This document shows, one piece after another, positions 45,013-54,114 of a DNA stretch of 64,000 nucleotides. The stretch is from an uncultured Agathobacter sp. (GTDB taxonomy: Bacteria > Bacillota > Clostridia > Lachnospirales > Lachnospiraceae). The notes under the pieces were generated by a model that was given only the letters and a program-made list of their open reading frames with translations, made no database searches and was not told the origin of the DNA. Position 1 is the stretch's first letter, and every line of letters starts with the position of its first letter. The stretch spans positions 62,001 to 126,000 of the forward strand of contig CAKRLV010000003.1 in the NCBI GenBank assembly GCA_934359755.1, read 5' to 3'. The position numbers and the translations under genes are program-made.

Positions 45013-46653
45013 ATGGACAACAATAATTATTATAATACAAACAGTAACCAGACAAATGCCGACAACACAAATACAGCTGGCGGTATGGGAAATACAGCAG
45101 GTGGAAGCACCGGTGGTAATACAAACCCATATTTCAGCAGGGAATACAATAGCCCAAATCCATCGTACTCATCTGGTGAGACGAATACATCATATTCGAC
45201 AGCCGGTAGTGCAAATACCTCATATTCATCAAATATGAATAATGGATACAATCCATATATGAATCAAAGCTCCCAGGTACCACCTAAGGCACCTAAGAAG
45301 AACAGAAAGAAATCAGGATTTGGAGCTACACTTGGTAAAGCAGTTGCAGTAGCACTTGTATTTGGATTAGTAGCAGGCGGTGTATTTACTGGTGTAACAT
45401 ACACAGCCAACAAAGCACTAGGAATTACTGCAAGTTCATCAAGTAGTTCGAGCTCTTCAGATAGCAGCAAGAAAAAAGCTAATGAATACGATCAGTCAGG
45501 ATCTATAGCACAGACATCTACAGGTGATGCGAAAGACCTCACAGATGTATCCGGTTTAATTGACGAGGTTATGCCAAGCATCGTGTCAATAACAAATACA
45601 TCGACAGTAAACTATCAGGATTTCTGGGGCAGAAGTGAAAGCCGTCAGTCAGAAAGTGCCGGTTCAGGAATCATCATCAATCAGGATGACGATTACTTAT
45701 ATATAGCTACAAACAATCATGTAGTTGCTGATTCAGAGTCATTAAAGGTTAAGTTCTCAGATGACAAAGTTGTAGCAGCTGAGGTTCAGGGAACTGATGC
45801 ATCAGATGATCTTGCAGTGGTAAAAGTAAAGAAATCAGATATTGACAGTGACACTTTATCAGCTATTAAAGTTGCAACAGTTGGTGATTCAGATTCATTA
45901 TCAGTAGGTGAGGCTTCAATTGCAATTGGTAATGCTCTTGGATATGGACAGTCTGTTACAACTGGTGTAATAAGTGCATTAGGAAGATCTGTAACAACAC
46001 AGGATGAGACAACAGGAACTACAATCACCAACAGCAACCTTATACAGACAGATGCAGCAATTAACCCAGGTAACAGTGGTGGTGCATTATTAAACAGTAA
46101 GGGTGAAGTAATCGGAATCAATTCTGTAAAATATGCATCAACAGAGGTAGAAGGAATTGGATATGCAATCGCCATGAATGATGCAATGCCAATACTTGAG
46201 AGCCTCATTAAAAATGGTGAGTATGTAAATACCCAGGCTGCATATCTTGGAATACAGGGTGGCGACGTAACAGAAGAAATGACAGCATTTAATATTCCAT
46301 CTGGTGTTTATATCACAGCAGTAGTTGATGGCTCAGGCGCACAGAAGGCAGGACTTAAAGAAGGAGACATCATCACTAAGTGCGAGGATACAGAGATTAC
46401 AAGTATGTCACAGCTTCAGTCAGTACTTCAGGGGTACAAAGCAGGAGACAAGATTAAAGTGACAGTTGCACGTCAGGCCGGCCAGGGATATCAGGAAGAA
46501 CAGATTGAGATTACACTCAGCTCAAAGAGTGATATAGAGTCACAGACATCAGATGATAGTCAGCAGAAGAGTGACAACTCTAGTGACAGTAAGTCAGATG
46601 ACAAAAAAGGCGAAAACAATAAGCCAGGAAATGATAAATCAGATAAAAACTAA
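45013..46653 (+). CDS. Membrane-anchored HtrA/DegP-like serine protease with PDZ domain
   Basis: This is an envelope quality-control protease of 546 residues. The ATG at 45013 is chosen because AAAGGAG ends 9 bases before it; a TTG at 45004 is too close. Residues 1-100 are a cytoplasmic Asn/Ser/Gly/Tyr-rich segment, and one membrane helix spans about 107-130. The trypsin-like domain (about 178-395) has all three catalytic residues: His236 in ATNNHVVAD, Asp266 in DDLAVVKV and Ser355 in NPGNSGGALL. A PDZ domain follows (about 405-505), with GVYITAVVDGSGAQKAGL and GDIITKCEDTEI. The C-terminal 45 residues are Ser/Asp/Lys-rich. It contrasts with the trypsin-like pseudoprotease at 59727. Confidence 0.95.
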   Translation: MDNNNYYNTNSNQTNADNTNTAGGMGNTAGGSTGGNTNPYFSREYNSPNPSYSSGETNTSYSTAGSANTSYSSNMNNGYNPYMNQSSQVPPKAPKKNRKKSGFGATLGKAVAVALVFGLVAGGVFTGVTYTANKALGITASSSSSSSSSDSSKKKANEYDQSGSIAQTSTGDAKDLTDVSGLIDEVMPSIVSITNTSTVNYQDFWGRSESRQSESAGSGIIINQDDDYLYIATNNHVVADSESLKVKFSDDKVVAAEVQGTDASDDLAVVKVKKSDIDSDTLSAIKVATVGDSDSLSVGEASIAIGNALGYGQSVTTGVISALGRSVTTQDETTGTTITNSNLIQTDAAINPGNSGGALLNSKGEVIGINSVKYASTEVEGIGYAIAMNDAMPILESLIKNGEYVNTQAAYLGIQGGDVTEEMTAFNIPSGVYITAVVDGSGAQKAGLKEGDIITKCEDTEITSMSQLQSVLQGYKAGDKIKVTVARQAGQGYQEEQIEITLSSKSDIESQTSDDSQQKSDNSSDSKSDDKKGENNKPGNDKSDKN

Positions 46654-46690
46654 AAAGTGGGAAAAATGTCCTAAAAATAAATAAGATTTG

Positions 46691-46719
46691 TTGACAAAAA
46701 AGACTGTGTATTTCATAAT
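46691..46719 (+). promoter_or_regulatory. Sigma-A promoter before the carbamate kinase gene
   Basis: A perfect TTGACA (46691-46696), a 17-base spacer and CATAAT (46714-46719). The start codon is about 170 bases downstream, which leaves a long 5' leader. Confidence 0.65.
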
Positions 46720-46742
46720 AATGTTATATACAGTCTTTTATT
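46698..46742 (+). terminator. Hairpin overlapping the promoter (likely htrA terminator)
   Basis: AAAAGACTGT (46698-46707) pairs with ACAGTCTTTT (46730-46739), and four further pairs, one a G-U, extend the stem to 14. A T-rich tail follows. The stem spans the -10 of the downstream promoter, so the same DNA may end htrA transcripts and act as an operator. Confidence 0.55.
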
Positions 46743-46887
46743 ATGTACAAATATCATGAACCCATTACGTGGCTGTTTAATATAAAGAAGCTGTGAACGG
46801 TTACACGTTAACTACATCAAGGTAGCAGAATTTATGATGAAATAGATAGATAATATAAAGATAATAGAATGCGAGGAGGCCATATAT

Positions 46888-47820
46888 ATGAAAAAAAAGA
46901 AAATAGTAATAGCATTAGGACATGAGGCATTAGGAAATAATCTGCCAAAGCAGCATGAGGCTGTAAGACGTACAGCCAAGGCAGTAGCAGATTTTATCAG
47001 AGATGATTACCAGGTAGTTATCACACACAGTAATGGACCACAGCTTGGAATGATTCACACAGCTATGTCAGAATTCTGTCGTATTTATCCAGAGTATACA
47101 GCCACACCTACAGCAGTATGTTCGGCAATGAGCCAGGGATACATCGGATATGATTTACAGAATGCAATAAGAACAGAACTTCTCAACAGAGGAATCTTCA
47201 AGACTGTATCGACAGTGCTTACACAGGTTGTAGTAGATCCATATGATGAGGCTTTTTACAATCCTTCAAAGGTAATAGGAAGAGTAATGTCTAAAGAGGA
47301 AGCTGAGGAAGAGGAGAAAAAGGGCAACCGTGTAGTAGAAGCAGAAGGTGGCTACAGAAGAATAGTTGCAGCTCCTAAGCCTGTAGATATTGTAGAGATA
47401 GATGCTATAAAGGCATTACTTGATGCAGACCAGGTTGTAATTGCATGTGGTGGTGGTGGAATACCAGTATTGTCACAGGAGCATAAATTACAGGGAGCAA
47501 GTGCTGTAATTGAAAAAGATCTTGCAGCTGGCAAGCTTGCTGAACTTATTGATGCAGATATGCTTGTGATTCTTACCAGTGTTGACAAGGTATGCTTATC
47601 ATTTGGTACAGAAGATGAGCAGGCTCTCGATACCATGACAATCGCTGAGGCAAAGAAATATCTTGAGGCAGGAGAATTTGAAGAAGGAACTATGGCACCG
47701 AAGATTGAAGCTGCTGTAGATTTCATAGATGAATCAGCTATCAGATCAGTACTTATCACAAAGCTCAACAAAGAAGGCACAGAGATTTCAGGTGGAATGG
47801 GTACACTGATAAAGAAATAG
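46888..47820 (+). CDS. arcC: Carbamate kinase
   Basis: The protein has 310 residues, the standard length. Carbamate kinase interconverts carbamoyl phosphate plus ADP with carbamate plus ATP. The N-terminal loop reads VIALGHEALG where the usual motif is ALGGNAL, a variant with His-Glu in place of Gly-Asn. THSNGPQLGMIH, TVLTQVVVDPYDEAF, CGGGGIPVL and the C-terminal GTLIKK region are typical. GAGGAGG gives a strong ribosome site. No arginine deiminase, ornithine carbamoyltransferase or antiporter gene is nearby, so its pathway is not shown. The oligopeptidase gene follows 9 bases later. Confidence 0.9.
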   Translation: MKKKKIVIALGHEALGNNLPKQHEAVRRTAKAVADFIRDDYQVVITHSNGPQLGMIHTAMSEFCRIYPEYTATPTAVCSAMSQGYIGYDLQNAIRTELLNRGIFKTVSTVLTQVVVDPYDEAFYNPSKVIGRVMSKEEAEEEEKKGNRVVEAEGGYRRIVAAPKPVDIVEIDAIKALLDADQVVIACGGGGIPVLSQEHKLQGASAVIEKDLAAGKLAELIDADMLVILTSVDKVCLSFGTEDEQALDTMTIAEAKKYLEAGEFEEGTMAPKIEAAVDFIDESAIRSVLITKLNKEGTEISGGMGTLIKK

Positions 47821-47829
47821 GAGCGCATA

Positions 47830-49653
47830 ATGGAAGACAACAAACTTCGCAAAAGAGAAGAGATTCCAGAGCAATATAAATGGAAACTTGAAGATATGTA
47901 TGCTTCAGACGAACTCTGGGAAGAAGAAGTAAAGAAGGTAGAAGCACTTGTAGAAGAGATTGCAGCATATGATGGTAAACTTGCAGACAGCGCACAGATG
48001 CTGCTTGGATTTTTTACAAAAAATGATGAAATTGCATATTATTTTGCAAGAGTATATGTCTATGCAAATCAAAGATTACACCAGAACACAGCGGTGGCTA
48101 AATATCAGGGATATACAGCGACTGCTGATAGTCTTATGGTTAAAGTGGATAGCGCGTGTTCATTTGCAAGTCCAGAGATTTTGAATATATCAGAAGAAAG
48201 ACTAAAACAGTTCTACAAGGATGAACCAAAGCTATTACATTACAAGAGAAAAATCGACGAAATATTAAGACAAAAAGAGCATACGCTTTCATCTAAAGAA
48301 GAAAGCCTGCTCGCAGAAGTGGGAGAGTTATCAGTCAGTCCAGAGAATATTTTTTCAATGTTCAACAATGCAGATGTGAAGTTTCCATACATTACAGATG
48401 TTGAGGGCAACAAGATACAGATAACACATGGTAATTTCACTGACATGCTTATGAGCAAGGACAGAAGTCTCCGCAAGCAGGTATTTCGTGGTGTGTATGA
48501 CACATATAAGAAGTGGAGCAACACCATAGGAGCTACTTATATTGCACAGCTCAAATCAGACAGATTTTATGCGAATGCGAGAAAATACAAGAACTCAAGA
48601 GAGATGTATCTTCAAAGTGCAAATATACCAGAGGCAGTTTACGACAATCTGCTTAGTACTGTGGAAGCGCATCTTCCAGCACTTCATAGATATATGGAGC
48701 TTAGAAAAGAAGTTCTTGGACTTGAGCATCTTCACATGTATGACATATATATTCCAATGGTGGATGATGCCGACAGAAAATATACATATGAGGAAGCAAA
48801 AGAGCTTGTAATAAAAGCACTTGAGCCTATGGGCGAAGAGTACGTAAGTGTTCTTAAAGAAGGACTCGAAAATGGCTGGATTGATGTATACGAGAATGAG
48901 AATAAGCGAAGTGGTGCATACTCATGGGGAGCATATGGCACGCATCCTTATGTGCTGCTTAATCATCAGGATAATCTTGACAGTGTATTTACTTTAGCAC
49001 ATGAGATGGGGCATGCAATGCATACATATTTCTCTGATAAGAATCAGGGGATAACATATTCTGAATACAAGATATTTGTGGCAGAAGTTGCATCGACGTG
49101 CAATGAATCATTACTCATGAATTATCTTTTGAAGAATACAGAAGACAAGAAGATGAGACTGTATCTGATAAATCATTATCTTGATGGATTCAGGACTACA
49201 TTATTCAGACAGGTGCAGTTTGCAGAATTTGAACACAGGGCACATATGATGCTCGAAGAGGGAGAACCTCTTACAAAAGATAAATTGTGTGAACTCTATT
49301 TTGATATCAATAAGAAGTTCTATGGACCTGTAATGTCAGATGATAAGGAAATTGCATATGAGTGGTTGAGAATACCACATTTTTATACGCCTTATTATGT
49401 ATACCAGTATGCCACAGGATATTCAGCAGCGGTTGCTTTTTCCAAGATGATATTAGAAGAGGGAAAGCCAGCAGTTGACAGATATATTAAAGAATTCCTC
49501 AGTGGAGGTTCTTCAAAGGATCCTATTGATTTACTGGCAGCAGCGGGGGTAGATATGAGTACACCTGCACCAGTAGACAATGCTCTTAAAGTATTTGAAC
49601 AATACCTTGAAGAATTAGAAAGAGAACTTGATAGTATAAAAGTGCACGGATAA
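47830..49653 (+). CDS. pepF: Oligoendopeptidase F (M3B metallopeptidase)
   Basis: This is a cytoplasmic zinc peptidase that cleaves short peptides. The 607-residue protein is of normal PepF length. The zinc site is HEMGH (391-395) within FTLAHEMGHAMHTYFSD, and the third ligand Glu lies in FVAEVASTCNES about 25 residues later. The N-terminal lobe has YKWKLEDMYASDELWEEE, and YVYQYATGYSAAVAFSKMI is a C-terminal family block. It is probably co-transcribed with arcC. The functional link may only be amino-acid catabolism (inference). Confidence 0.95.
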   Translation: MEDNKLRKREEIPEQYKWKLEDMYASDELWEEEVKKVEALVEEIAAYDGKLADSAQMLLGFFTKNDEIAYYFARVYVYANQRLHQNTAVAKYQGYTATADSLMVKVDSACSFASPEILNISEERLKQFYKDEPKLLHYKRKIDEILRQKEHTLSSKEESLLAEVGELSVSPENIFSMFNNADVKFPYITDVEGNKIQITHGNFTDMLMSKDRSLRKQVFRGVYDTYKKWSNTIGATYIAQLKSDRFYANARKYKNSREMYLQSANIPEAVYDNLLSTVEAHLPALHRYMELRKEVLGLEHLHMYDIYIPMVDDADRKYTYEEAKELVIKALEPMGEEYVSVLKEGLENGWIDVYENENKRSGAYSWGAYGTHPYVLLNHQDNLDSVFTLAHEMGHAMHTYFSDKNQGITYSEYKIFVAEVASTCNESLLMNYLLKNTEDKKMRLYLINHYLDGFRTTLFRQVQFAEFEHRAHMMLEEGEPLTKDKLCELYFDINKKFYGPVMSDDKEIAYEWLRIPHFYTPYYVYQYATGYSAAVAFSKMILEEGKPAVDRYIKEFLSGGSSKDPIDLLAAAGVDMSTPAPVDNALKVFEQYLEELERELDSIKVHG

Positions 49654-49686
49654 TTCGTACAGAAGAGTACAGGAGGGATAAGGTAA

Positions 49687-51153
49687 ATGGATTTAAAAGA
49701 AAGTCAGCAGGAGCAAAGGAATAAACTGGGATATTGTGCTGCAATAGTTATTTCAGTGATAGTTCTGTTTATCACAGTTCTATCTTTTACGAGTGGAGTC
49801 AGTGTAAGTGGAATTTTCAGGACAATAATATGTATTCTTGTAATAGGCTTTAATGTAGTATCACATACAAGATTAAAAGCAGATCCGAAATATGTTCATT
49901 TCTGTTGTTCATCAATGATACTTTTATTCTTTGTTACATTGGGGACAGCTCAGAGTGTTGGATTATACGCTCTTGTATTTCCAATCGCGATCCTTGTTAT
50001 GATTTTTTCAGACAACAGACTAACAATTGCAGGAAGCATAGTCGCACTTGTAGGAACAGTAATATTTGTTATAAGTCAGGCGGCAGGCGGAAAAGCATCA
50101 GTACATGAAGTTATAGCTGCGATATGTTATGTAGTGGCAGCTTGTGTTCTTGCAGCGATTGTTGTTAAATTACAGAATAAAATAGCTGATGAGAATTTAC
50201 AGGAAGTACAAAAAGCAGCTGACGCACAGCTTGTTACATCGAATGAAATAGTAAAACTTGCCAATGACCTCAATAAGAAATTTGTATCAGCCAAAGAGGT
50301 GTCGGCTGTACTTACAGATTCTATGACAACCAGCCACAATTCAGTTGCAGAGATTGCCGAGAGTACAAAGAGTAATGCCGAGGCGATAGAACGTCAGACG
50401 AATCAGACATCTGGTATCCAGCAGAGTATACAGGAAGTTGGCGATGAAGCCCGCAACATGGGCGAGGTATCAGAAAATACAAGTATCATAGTTGATGAAG
50501 GTGTTGAGCTGATTGAAAAATTAAAGAATCAGGCGGCAGAAGTTGCTAAGATTAACAATGACACAAAAGAAACTACACAGCAGTTAAATGATAGCATAAC
50601 GAACGTACAGGCAATCACAGATACAATTCTTGGAATTTCCGAGCAGACAAATCTGCTTGCGCTTAATGCTTCAATCGAGGCAGCAAGAGCAGGAGAAGCA
50701 GGAAAAGGATTTGCTGTAGTAGCAGATGAGATAAGAAATCTTGCAGAAGACACCAGAAAAGCAACAGAACAGATAAGCGAGATAATATCTAAGCTGACCG
50801 AGGATGCGCAGGTTGCAGCAGACAGTATGTCAAAGTCTGCGGAATATGCAAAGAAGCAGAACGAGCTTATAGATGAGACTGGAGAAAAGTTGTTAGACAT
50901 CAAAAAAGATACAGATATTCTTCATGATGGTGTAGTTCAGGTTAATGAATCAGTAGATAATATCATAAAAGCTAATGTCATTATCATGGATAGTGTTACC
51001 AATCTTTCTGAGAGTGGGCAGCGGGTGGCAGAGTCATCAGAGACTGCTATGTCAATAAGTGATACATCCATGGAAGCATTAGAAGATATGAATGGACTTC
51101 TTGAGAATATCAGTCAGATTTCAAGCAATATGGAATCTGTTGCGAGAAAGTAA
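49687..51153 (+). CDS. Methyl-accepting chemotaxis protein with polytopic membrane domain
   Basis: The protein has 488 residues. About six hydrophobic segments lie between residues 14 and 165, with no large external ligand domain. No HAMP domain is seen. From about residue 200 a long helical cytoplasmic signalling domain carries the hairpin tip [19 protein letters not shown], then [21 protein letters not shown]. It would couple an unknown signal, possibly sensed in the membrane, to CheA. The gene is 22 bases upstream of luxS and in the same direction, which raises the possibility of a link to autoinducer-2 or sulfur-metabolite sensing. Confidence 0.92.
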   Translation: MDLKESQQEQRNKLGYCAAIVISVIVLFITVLSFTSGVSVSGIFRTIICILVIGFNVVSHTRLKADPKYVHFCCSSMILLFFVTLGTAQSVGLYALVFPIAILVMIFSDNRLTIAGSIVALVGTVIFVISQAAGGKASVHEVIAAICYVVAACVLAAIVVKLQNKIADENLQEVQKAADAQLVTSNEIVKLANDLNKKFVSAKEVSAVLTDSMTTSHNSVAEIAESTKSNAEAIERQTNQTSGIQQSIQEVGDEARNMGEVSENTSIIVDEGVELIEKLKNQAAEVAKINNDTKETTQQLNDSITNVQAITDTILGISEQTNLLALNASIEAARAGEAGKGFAVVADEIRNLAEDTRKATEQISEIISKLTEDAQVAADSMSKSAEYAKKQNELIDETGEKLLDIKKDTDILHDGVVQVNESVDNIIKANVIIMDSVTNLSESGQRVAESSETAMSISDTSMEALEDMNGLLENISQISSNMESVARK

Positions 51154-51175
51154 TGAAAGCTTAATGGAGGCAGAG

Positions 51176-51640
51176 ATGGAAAGAATAAAAAGCTTTGAAA
51201 TAAATCATAATATTCTTACTCCTGGATTTTATATTTCAAGAGAAGATGGAGATGTAATTACATATGATCTTAGAACCAGAAAACCAAATGCTGGAGATTA
51301 TATGACAAACGAGGCAATGCATTCGCTTGAGCATATGTTTGCAACATTGATTCGTAATTCAGATATAACTGACCAGGTGGTTTACTTTGGACCAATGGGA
51401 TGTCAGACAGGATTTTATCTTCTTGTAAGAGATAAGGTGTCACCAAAGGAAGTATTTGAGATTACGAAAAATATATTAAAACAGATTCTTGAATATGAAG
51501 GTCCAGTGTATGGTGCATCAGCTATAGAATGTGGACATTATGAGAATTTAAGTCTTGCAGATGCAAAAGCAGAATGCGAGAAATATTTAGACGTGTTGAA
51601 TAATCAGACTAATATGGAATTTACATACCCAAAGGAGTAA
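51176..51640 (+). CDS. luxS: S-ribosylhomocysteine lyase LuxS
   Basis: LuxS splits S-ribosylhomocysteine into homocysteine and DPD, the autoinducer-2 precursor. The start is the ATG at 51176 with GGAGG 5 bases before it; upstream in-frame codons overlap the chemoreceptor gene. The 154-residue protein has the metal ligands His49 and His53 in AMHSLEH and Cys119 in AIECGHYENL. The catalytic Cys76 is in GPMGCQTGFY. The opening RTRKPNAGDYMTNEA fits the family. It lies four bases ahead of the nucleosidase that makes its substrate. Confidence 0.97.
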   Translation: MERIKSFEINHNILTPGFYISREDGDVITYDLRTRKPNAGDYMTNEAMHSLEHMFATLIRNSDITDQVVYFGPMGCQTGFYLLVRDKVSPKEVFEITKNILKQILEYEGPVYGASAIECGHYENLSLADAKAECEKYLDVLNNQTNMEFTYPKE

Positions 51641-51644
51641 TAAA

Positions 51645-52331
51645 ATGACAATAGGTGTAATCGGAGCAATGCAGATGGAGGTAGATAATCTCAAGGAAGC
51701 ATTAAGTGATACAAAGACCGTGACATACAGTGGAGTAGAATTTGTATGTGGAAAGCTTGAAGACAAGGATATAGTTGCGGCAAAGTGCGGAGTTGGTAAA
51801 GTATTTGCAGCAATCTGTGCACAGACTATGATTCTTAAATTTAATGTTGATATGTTAGTAAATATTGGAGTGGCAGGAACACTCACAAGAGACCTTGAAG
51901 TACTTGATGTAGCACTTGCAGGTAAAGTATTACAGCATGACATTGATACATCGCCACTTGGAGATCCAGTTGGACTTATATCAGGAATAAATACAATTTT
52001 TATTCCAACAGATGAGCATATGAATGAAGTGATGGCAGCGTGTCTCAAGGAAAAAGGAATCAAATTCAAAAAGGGTGCAATAGCAACCGGAGACCAGTTT
52101 ATCGCAAAAGACGAACAAAGGGATTTTATAAGAGAGCATTTCGATGCAATAGCAGCAGAGATGGAAGGCGGAAGTATCGGTCATGTATGCTATGTCAATG
52201 ATGTTCCTTTTACAGTGCTTCGTTCAATTTCAGATGGTTCAGGCGGAGCAATGGACTATGAGACATTTGCAGAGAAAGCAGCAGTGCAGTCAATTGAGGT
52301 AGTGAAGGATTTTATTTCTAATATTAAGTAA
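51645..52331 (+). CDS. mtnN: 5'-methylthioadenosine/S-adenosylhomocysteine nucleosidase
   Basis: MtnN (Pfs) removes adenine from S-adenosylhomocysteine and methylthioadenosine. The 228-residue protein starts MTIGVIGAMQMEVDNL, with catalytic-site Glu12 as in the family, followed by the phosphate/ribose loop NIGVAGTL. EMEGGSIGHVCY holds the substrate Glu, and LRSISDGSGG holds the catalytic Asp. AAGGAG overlaps the end of luxS. With LuxS it forms the two-step SAH detoxification route in one operon. Confidence 0.97.
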   Translation: MTIGVIGAMQMEVDNLKEALSDTKTVTYSGVEFVCGKLEDKDIVAAKCGVGKVFAAICAQTMILKFNVDMLVNIGVAGTLTRDLEVLDVALAGKVLQHDIDTSPLGDPVGLISGINTIFIPTDEHMNEVMAACLKEKGIKFKKGAIATGDQFIAKDEQRDFIREHFDAIAAEMEGGSIGHVCYVNDVPFTVLRSISDGSGGAMDYETFAEKAAVQSIEVVKDFISNIK

Positions 52332-52362
52332 TATTATCCGGGAATAAATAATAAGCTATAGC

Positions 52363-53232
52363 ATGAGTGAATATCGTGATTATTTAAAAAATAGTTCCCA
52401 AAGAAATAATAAAAAACAAAAGAAACGCCAGTGCTGGGTAGTAGTAATTATCCTGGCATTGGCGATTATTTTTTATTTATACAAGGAAGAAAAGCTGGAT
52501 GCAATATCTGAAATGTTTGAAAAATACGATACTGTTGAAACATTAAGTGATGTAGTTGGAATATTAAAAAGTGCAACAGTCGGAGACCGCGAACTTCCTA
52601 TTTACTGTGTGGACACAAAAGAAAAAGTGGTAGCACTTAGTTTTGATGCCGCCTGGGGAGCAGAGGATTTCAATAATATCATGGATATACTTGATAAGCA
52701 TAAAGTGAAAGTTACTTTTTTCATGACAGGTGGATGGGTAGACGACAATCCCGAATGCGTTAAGACACTTGTGGAAAAAGGGCATGATTTAGGAAATCAT
52801 AGTGTACATCATTATGATATGACAACTATTTCCAAGGAACAGATGAAGACAGAGATTAATGATGTAGGAAAGAAAGTTGAAGAATTGACAGGATATAAGA
52901 TGAAACTGTTCAGACCGCCATATGGAGCTTACAATAATGACGTGATTAAGGCTACATATGAATGTGGTTATTTTCCGATTCAGTGGAATGTGGATTCTTT
53001 AGACTGGAAAAATTATGGAGTCCAATCAATTATTGATACAGTCTGTAACCACAAGGATTTGGGACCGGGTTCAATAATCTTATGTCATAATGGTGCAAAA
53101 TACACAGCCAAGGCACTTGATGAGATGCTCACACAGCTCGAAGAAAAGGGCTATAAAATTGTTCCGATATCCAAACTCATCATGACTGAAAAGTATCATA
53201 TGGATGCAACTGGAAAACAGATTGCGGATTAG
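52363..53232 (+). CDS. Membrane-anchored polysaccharide deacetylase (NodB domain)
   Basis: The protein has 289 residues. A basic N-terminus and one membrane helix (about 24-42) put the catalytic domain outside. The NodB domain (about 88-280) has VALSFDAAWGAED, where the metal-binding first Asp is kept and the second is replaced by Ala as in the FDAAWG subgroup, then GNHSVHHYDM with the two His ligands, FRPPYGAYN, and SIILCHNGAKYT near the end. It probably removes N-acetyl groups from peptidoglycan or a wall polymer. No good ribosome site precedes the ATG. It is 31 bases after mtnN and before a terminator. Confidence 0.9.
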   Translation: MSEYRDYLKNSSQRNNKKQKKRQCWVVVIILALAIIFYLYKEEKLDAISEMFEKYDTVETLSDVVGILKSATVGDRELPIYCVDTKEKVVALSFDAAWGAEDFNNIMDILDKHKVKVTFFMTGGWVDDNPECVKTLVEKGHDLGNHSVHHYDMTTISKEQMKTEINDVGKKVEELTGYKMKLFRPPYGAYNNDVIKATYECGYFPIQWNVDSLDWKNYGVQSIIDTVCNHKDLGPGSIILCHNGAKYTAKALDEMLTQLEEKGYKIVPISKLIMTEKYHMDATGKQIAD

Positions 53233-53256
53233 AATTGCACTTATCAGCTATTATTT

Positions 53257-53295
53257 AAATGGAGGACCTGATCATATCAGGTACCTCCATTTTTT
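53257..53295 (+). terminator. Intrinsic terminator
   Basis: AAATGGAGG pairs with CCTCCATTT and an inner CCTGAT / ATCAGG extends the stem, with CAT as loop, followed by TTTT. It separates the deacetylase from the type VII secretion locus. Confidence 0.92.
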
Positions 53296-53345
53296 ATGGA
53301 AAAAAGTTAATTTGACGATGAAGAAATCCTGATTTTTTATAAAAA

Positions 53346-53380
53346 CATGTCGTTCGTCGCGAAAATCGTGTCGTCTGTCG
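53346..53380 (+). promoter_or_regulatory. 21-bp-spaced direct repeats upstream of the WXG100 promoter
   Basis: C-R-TGTCGT-Y-Y-GTCG occurs at 53346-53359 and again at 53367-53380, 11 of 14 positions identical, spaced exactly two helical turns. The second copy ends 5 bases before a weak -35. The spacing is that of LytTR-type response-regulator sites, so a transcriptional activator site is likely (inference). Confidence 0.55.
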
Positions 53381-53385
53381 GATTT

Positions 53386-53415
53386 TTGTGCGCAGAACAA
53401 AAAAATGAGTATAAT
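53386..53415 (+). promoter_or_regulatory. Probable promoter of the type VII secretion operon
   Basis: TTGTGC (53386-53391), an 18-base spacer and a perfect TATAAT (53410-53415), about 50 bases before the first WXG100 start. The poor -35 suggests activator dependence. Confidence 0.55.
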
Positions 53416-53463
53416 AAACCCTTGTAAAAAAAGTAACAAATAAAAAGCAGTGAGGTGAAGAAA

Positions 53464-53760
53464 ATGAAGCTTAATGTTAATACAGAATCGCTGACGAAAA
53501 GTATTAGTACGGGAGAGGAATACATGAAAAAAATCAAGTCAGAGATGGAGGGATTGTTCAAATGTGCAGATGAACTGGAGTCGATGTGGGATGGATCAGC
53601 AAGCGAGGAATTCAGCAAACAGATAGCAAAGGATAAAGAACTGTCTGAACTTATTCTGAAAGACATTTCTGAAATGCTTGGCAGTATGCAGAAATCTAAT
53701 AAACTATATGATAGCTGTGAGACAGCAGTATCATCAAAGATAGATAAAATTAAAATGTAG
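53464..53760 (+). CDS. WXG100-family protein 1 (T7SS substrate or component)
   Basis: This is a 98-residue helical protein with the central turn motif SMWDGSASEEF, the Trp-x-Gly of the ESAT-6/WXG100 family. Near the C-terminus YDSCE fits the YxxxD/E type VII export signal. The GTG at 53455 is rejected because GAGGTGA at 53452-53458 serves the ATG at 53464 with 5-base spacing. Such proteins form helical-hairpin dimers and are secreted by EssC. It heads the operon, 10 bases before the next family member. Confidence 0.9.
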   Translation: MKLNVNTESLTKSISTGEEYMKKIKSEMEGLFKCADELESMWDGSASEEFSKQIAKDKELSELILKDISEMLGSMQKSNKLYDSCETAVSSKIDKIKM

Positions 53761-53770
53761 GAGAATGAAG

Positions 53771-54103
53771 ATGGAACAGACAGGATTAGGGAATATGAAT
53801 TTAAAGGTTGCCCCTGAGAAAATCTATGCAAAAGCTCAGAATATGGCAAAGAGAACCAGAAAAATGCAAAAGCAGTTCGAAAGTTTCAAAGATGTTGTCG
53901 GTAATACACAAAAGTACTGGGTAGGTGACGCAGGAACGGTGCACAGAAAATCAAATACAGAGCTGTACAAGAATATGGAACAGTTCATAGTAAGATTTGA
54001 TCAGCATGTAGATGCATTATACAAGGTTGCATCAAATTACATGGATGTGGAGAAAAAGATTCAGGAAACAGTTACTACTTTACCTATTAATATTATCGAA
54101 TAG
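53771..54103 (+). CDS. WXG100-like protein 2
   Basis: This is a 110-residue helical protein. The turn between two helices is KYWVGDAGTVH, so the motif is WVG, still Trp-x-Gly. YMDVE near residue 96 fits the YxxxE export motif. The ATG at 53771 is preferred to 53765 because GGAG at 53760-53763 is 7 bases away. It is clearly different in sequence from its neighbours, so the three may pair as heterodimers or serve different cargo. No signal peptide is present. Confidence 0.85.
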   Translation: MEQTGLGNMNLKVAPEKIYAKAQNMAKRTRKMQKQFESFKDVVGNTQKYWVGDAGTVHRKSNTELYKNMEQFIVRFDQHVDALYKVASNYMDVEKKIQETVTTLPINIIE

Positions 54104-54114
54104 CGGAGGAACTT

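Noticed and set aside
51092..51175. Longer LuxS start overlapping the chemoreceptor
   Set aside because: LuxS proteins start near the chosen ATG, which has GGAGG 5 bases upstream.
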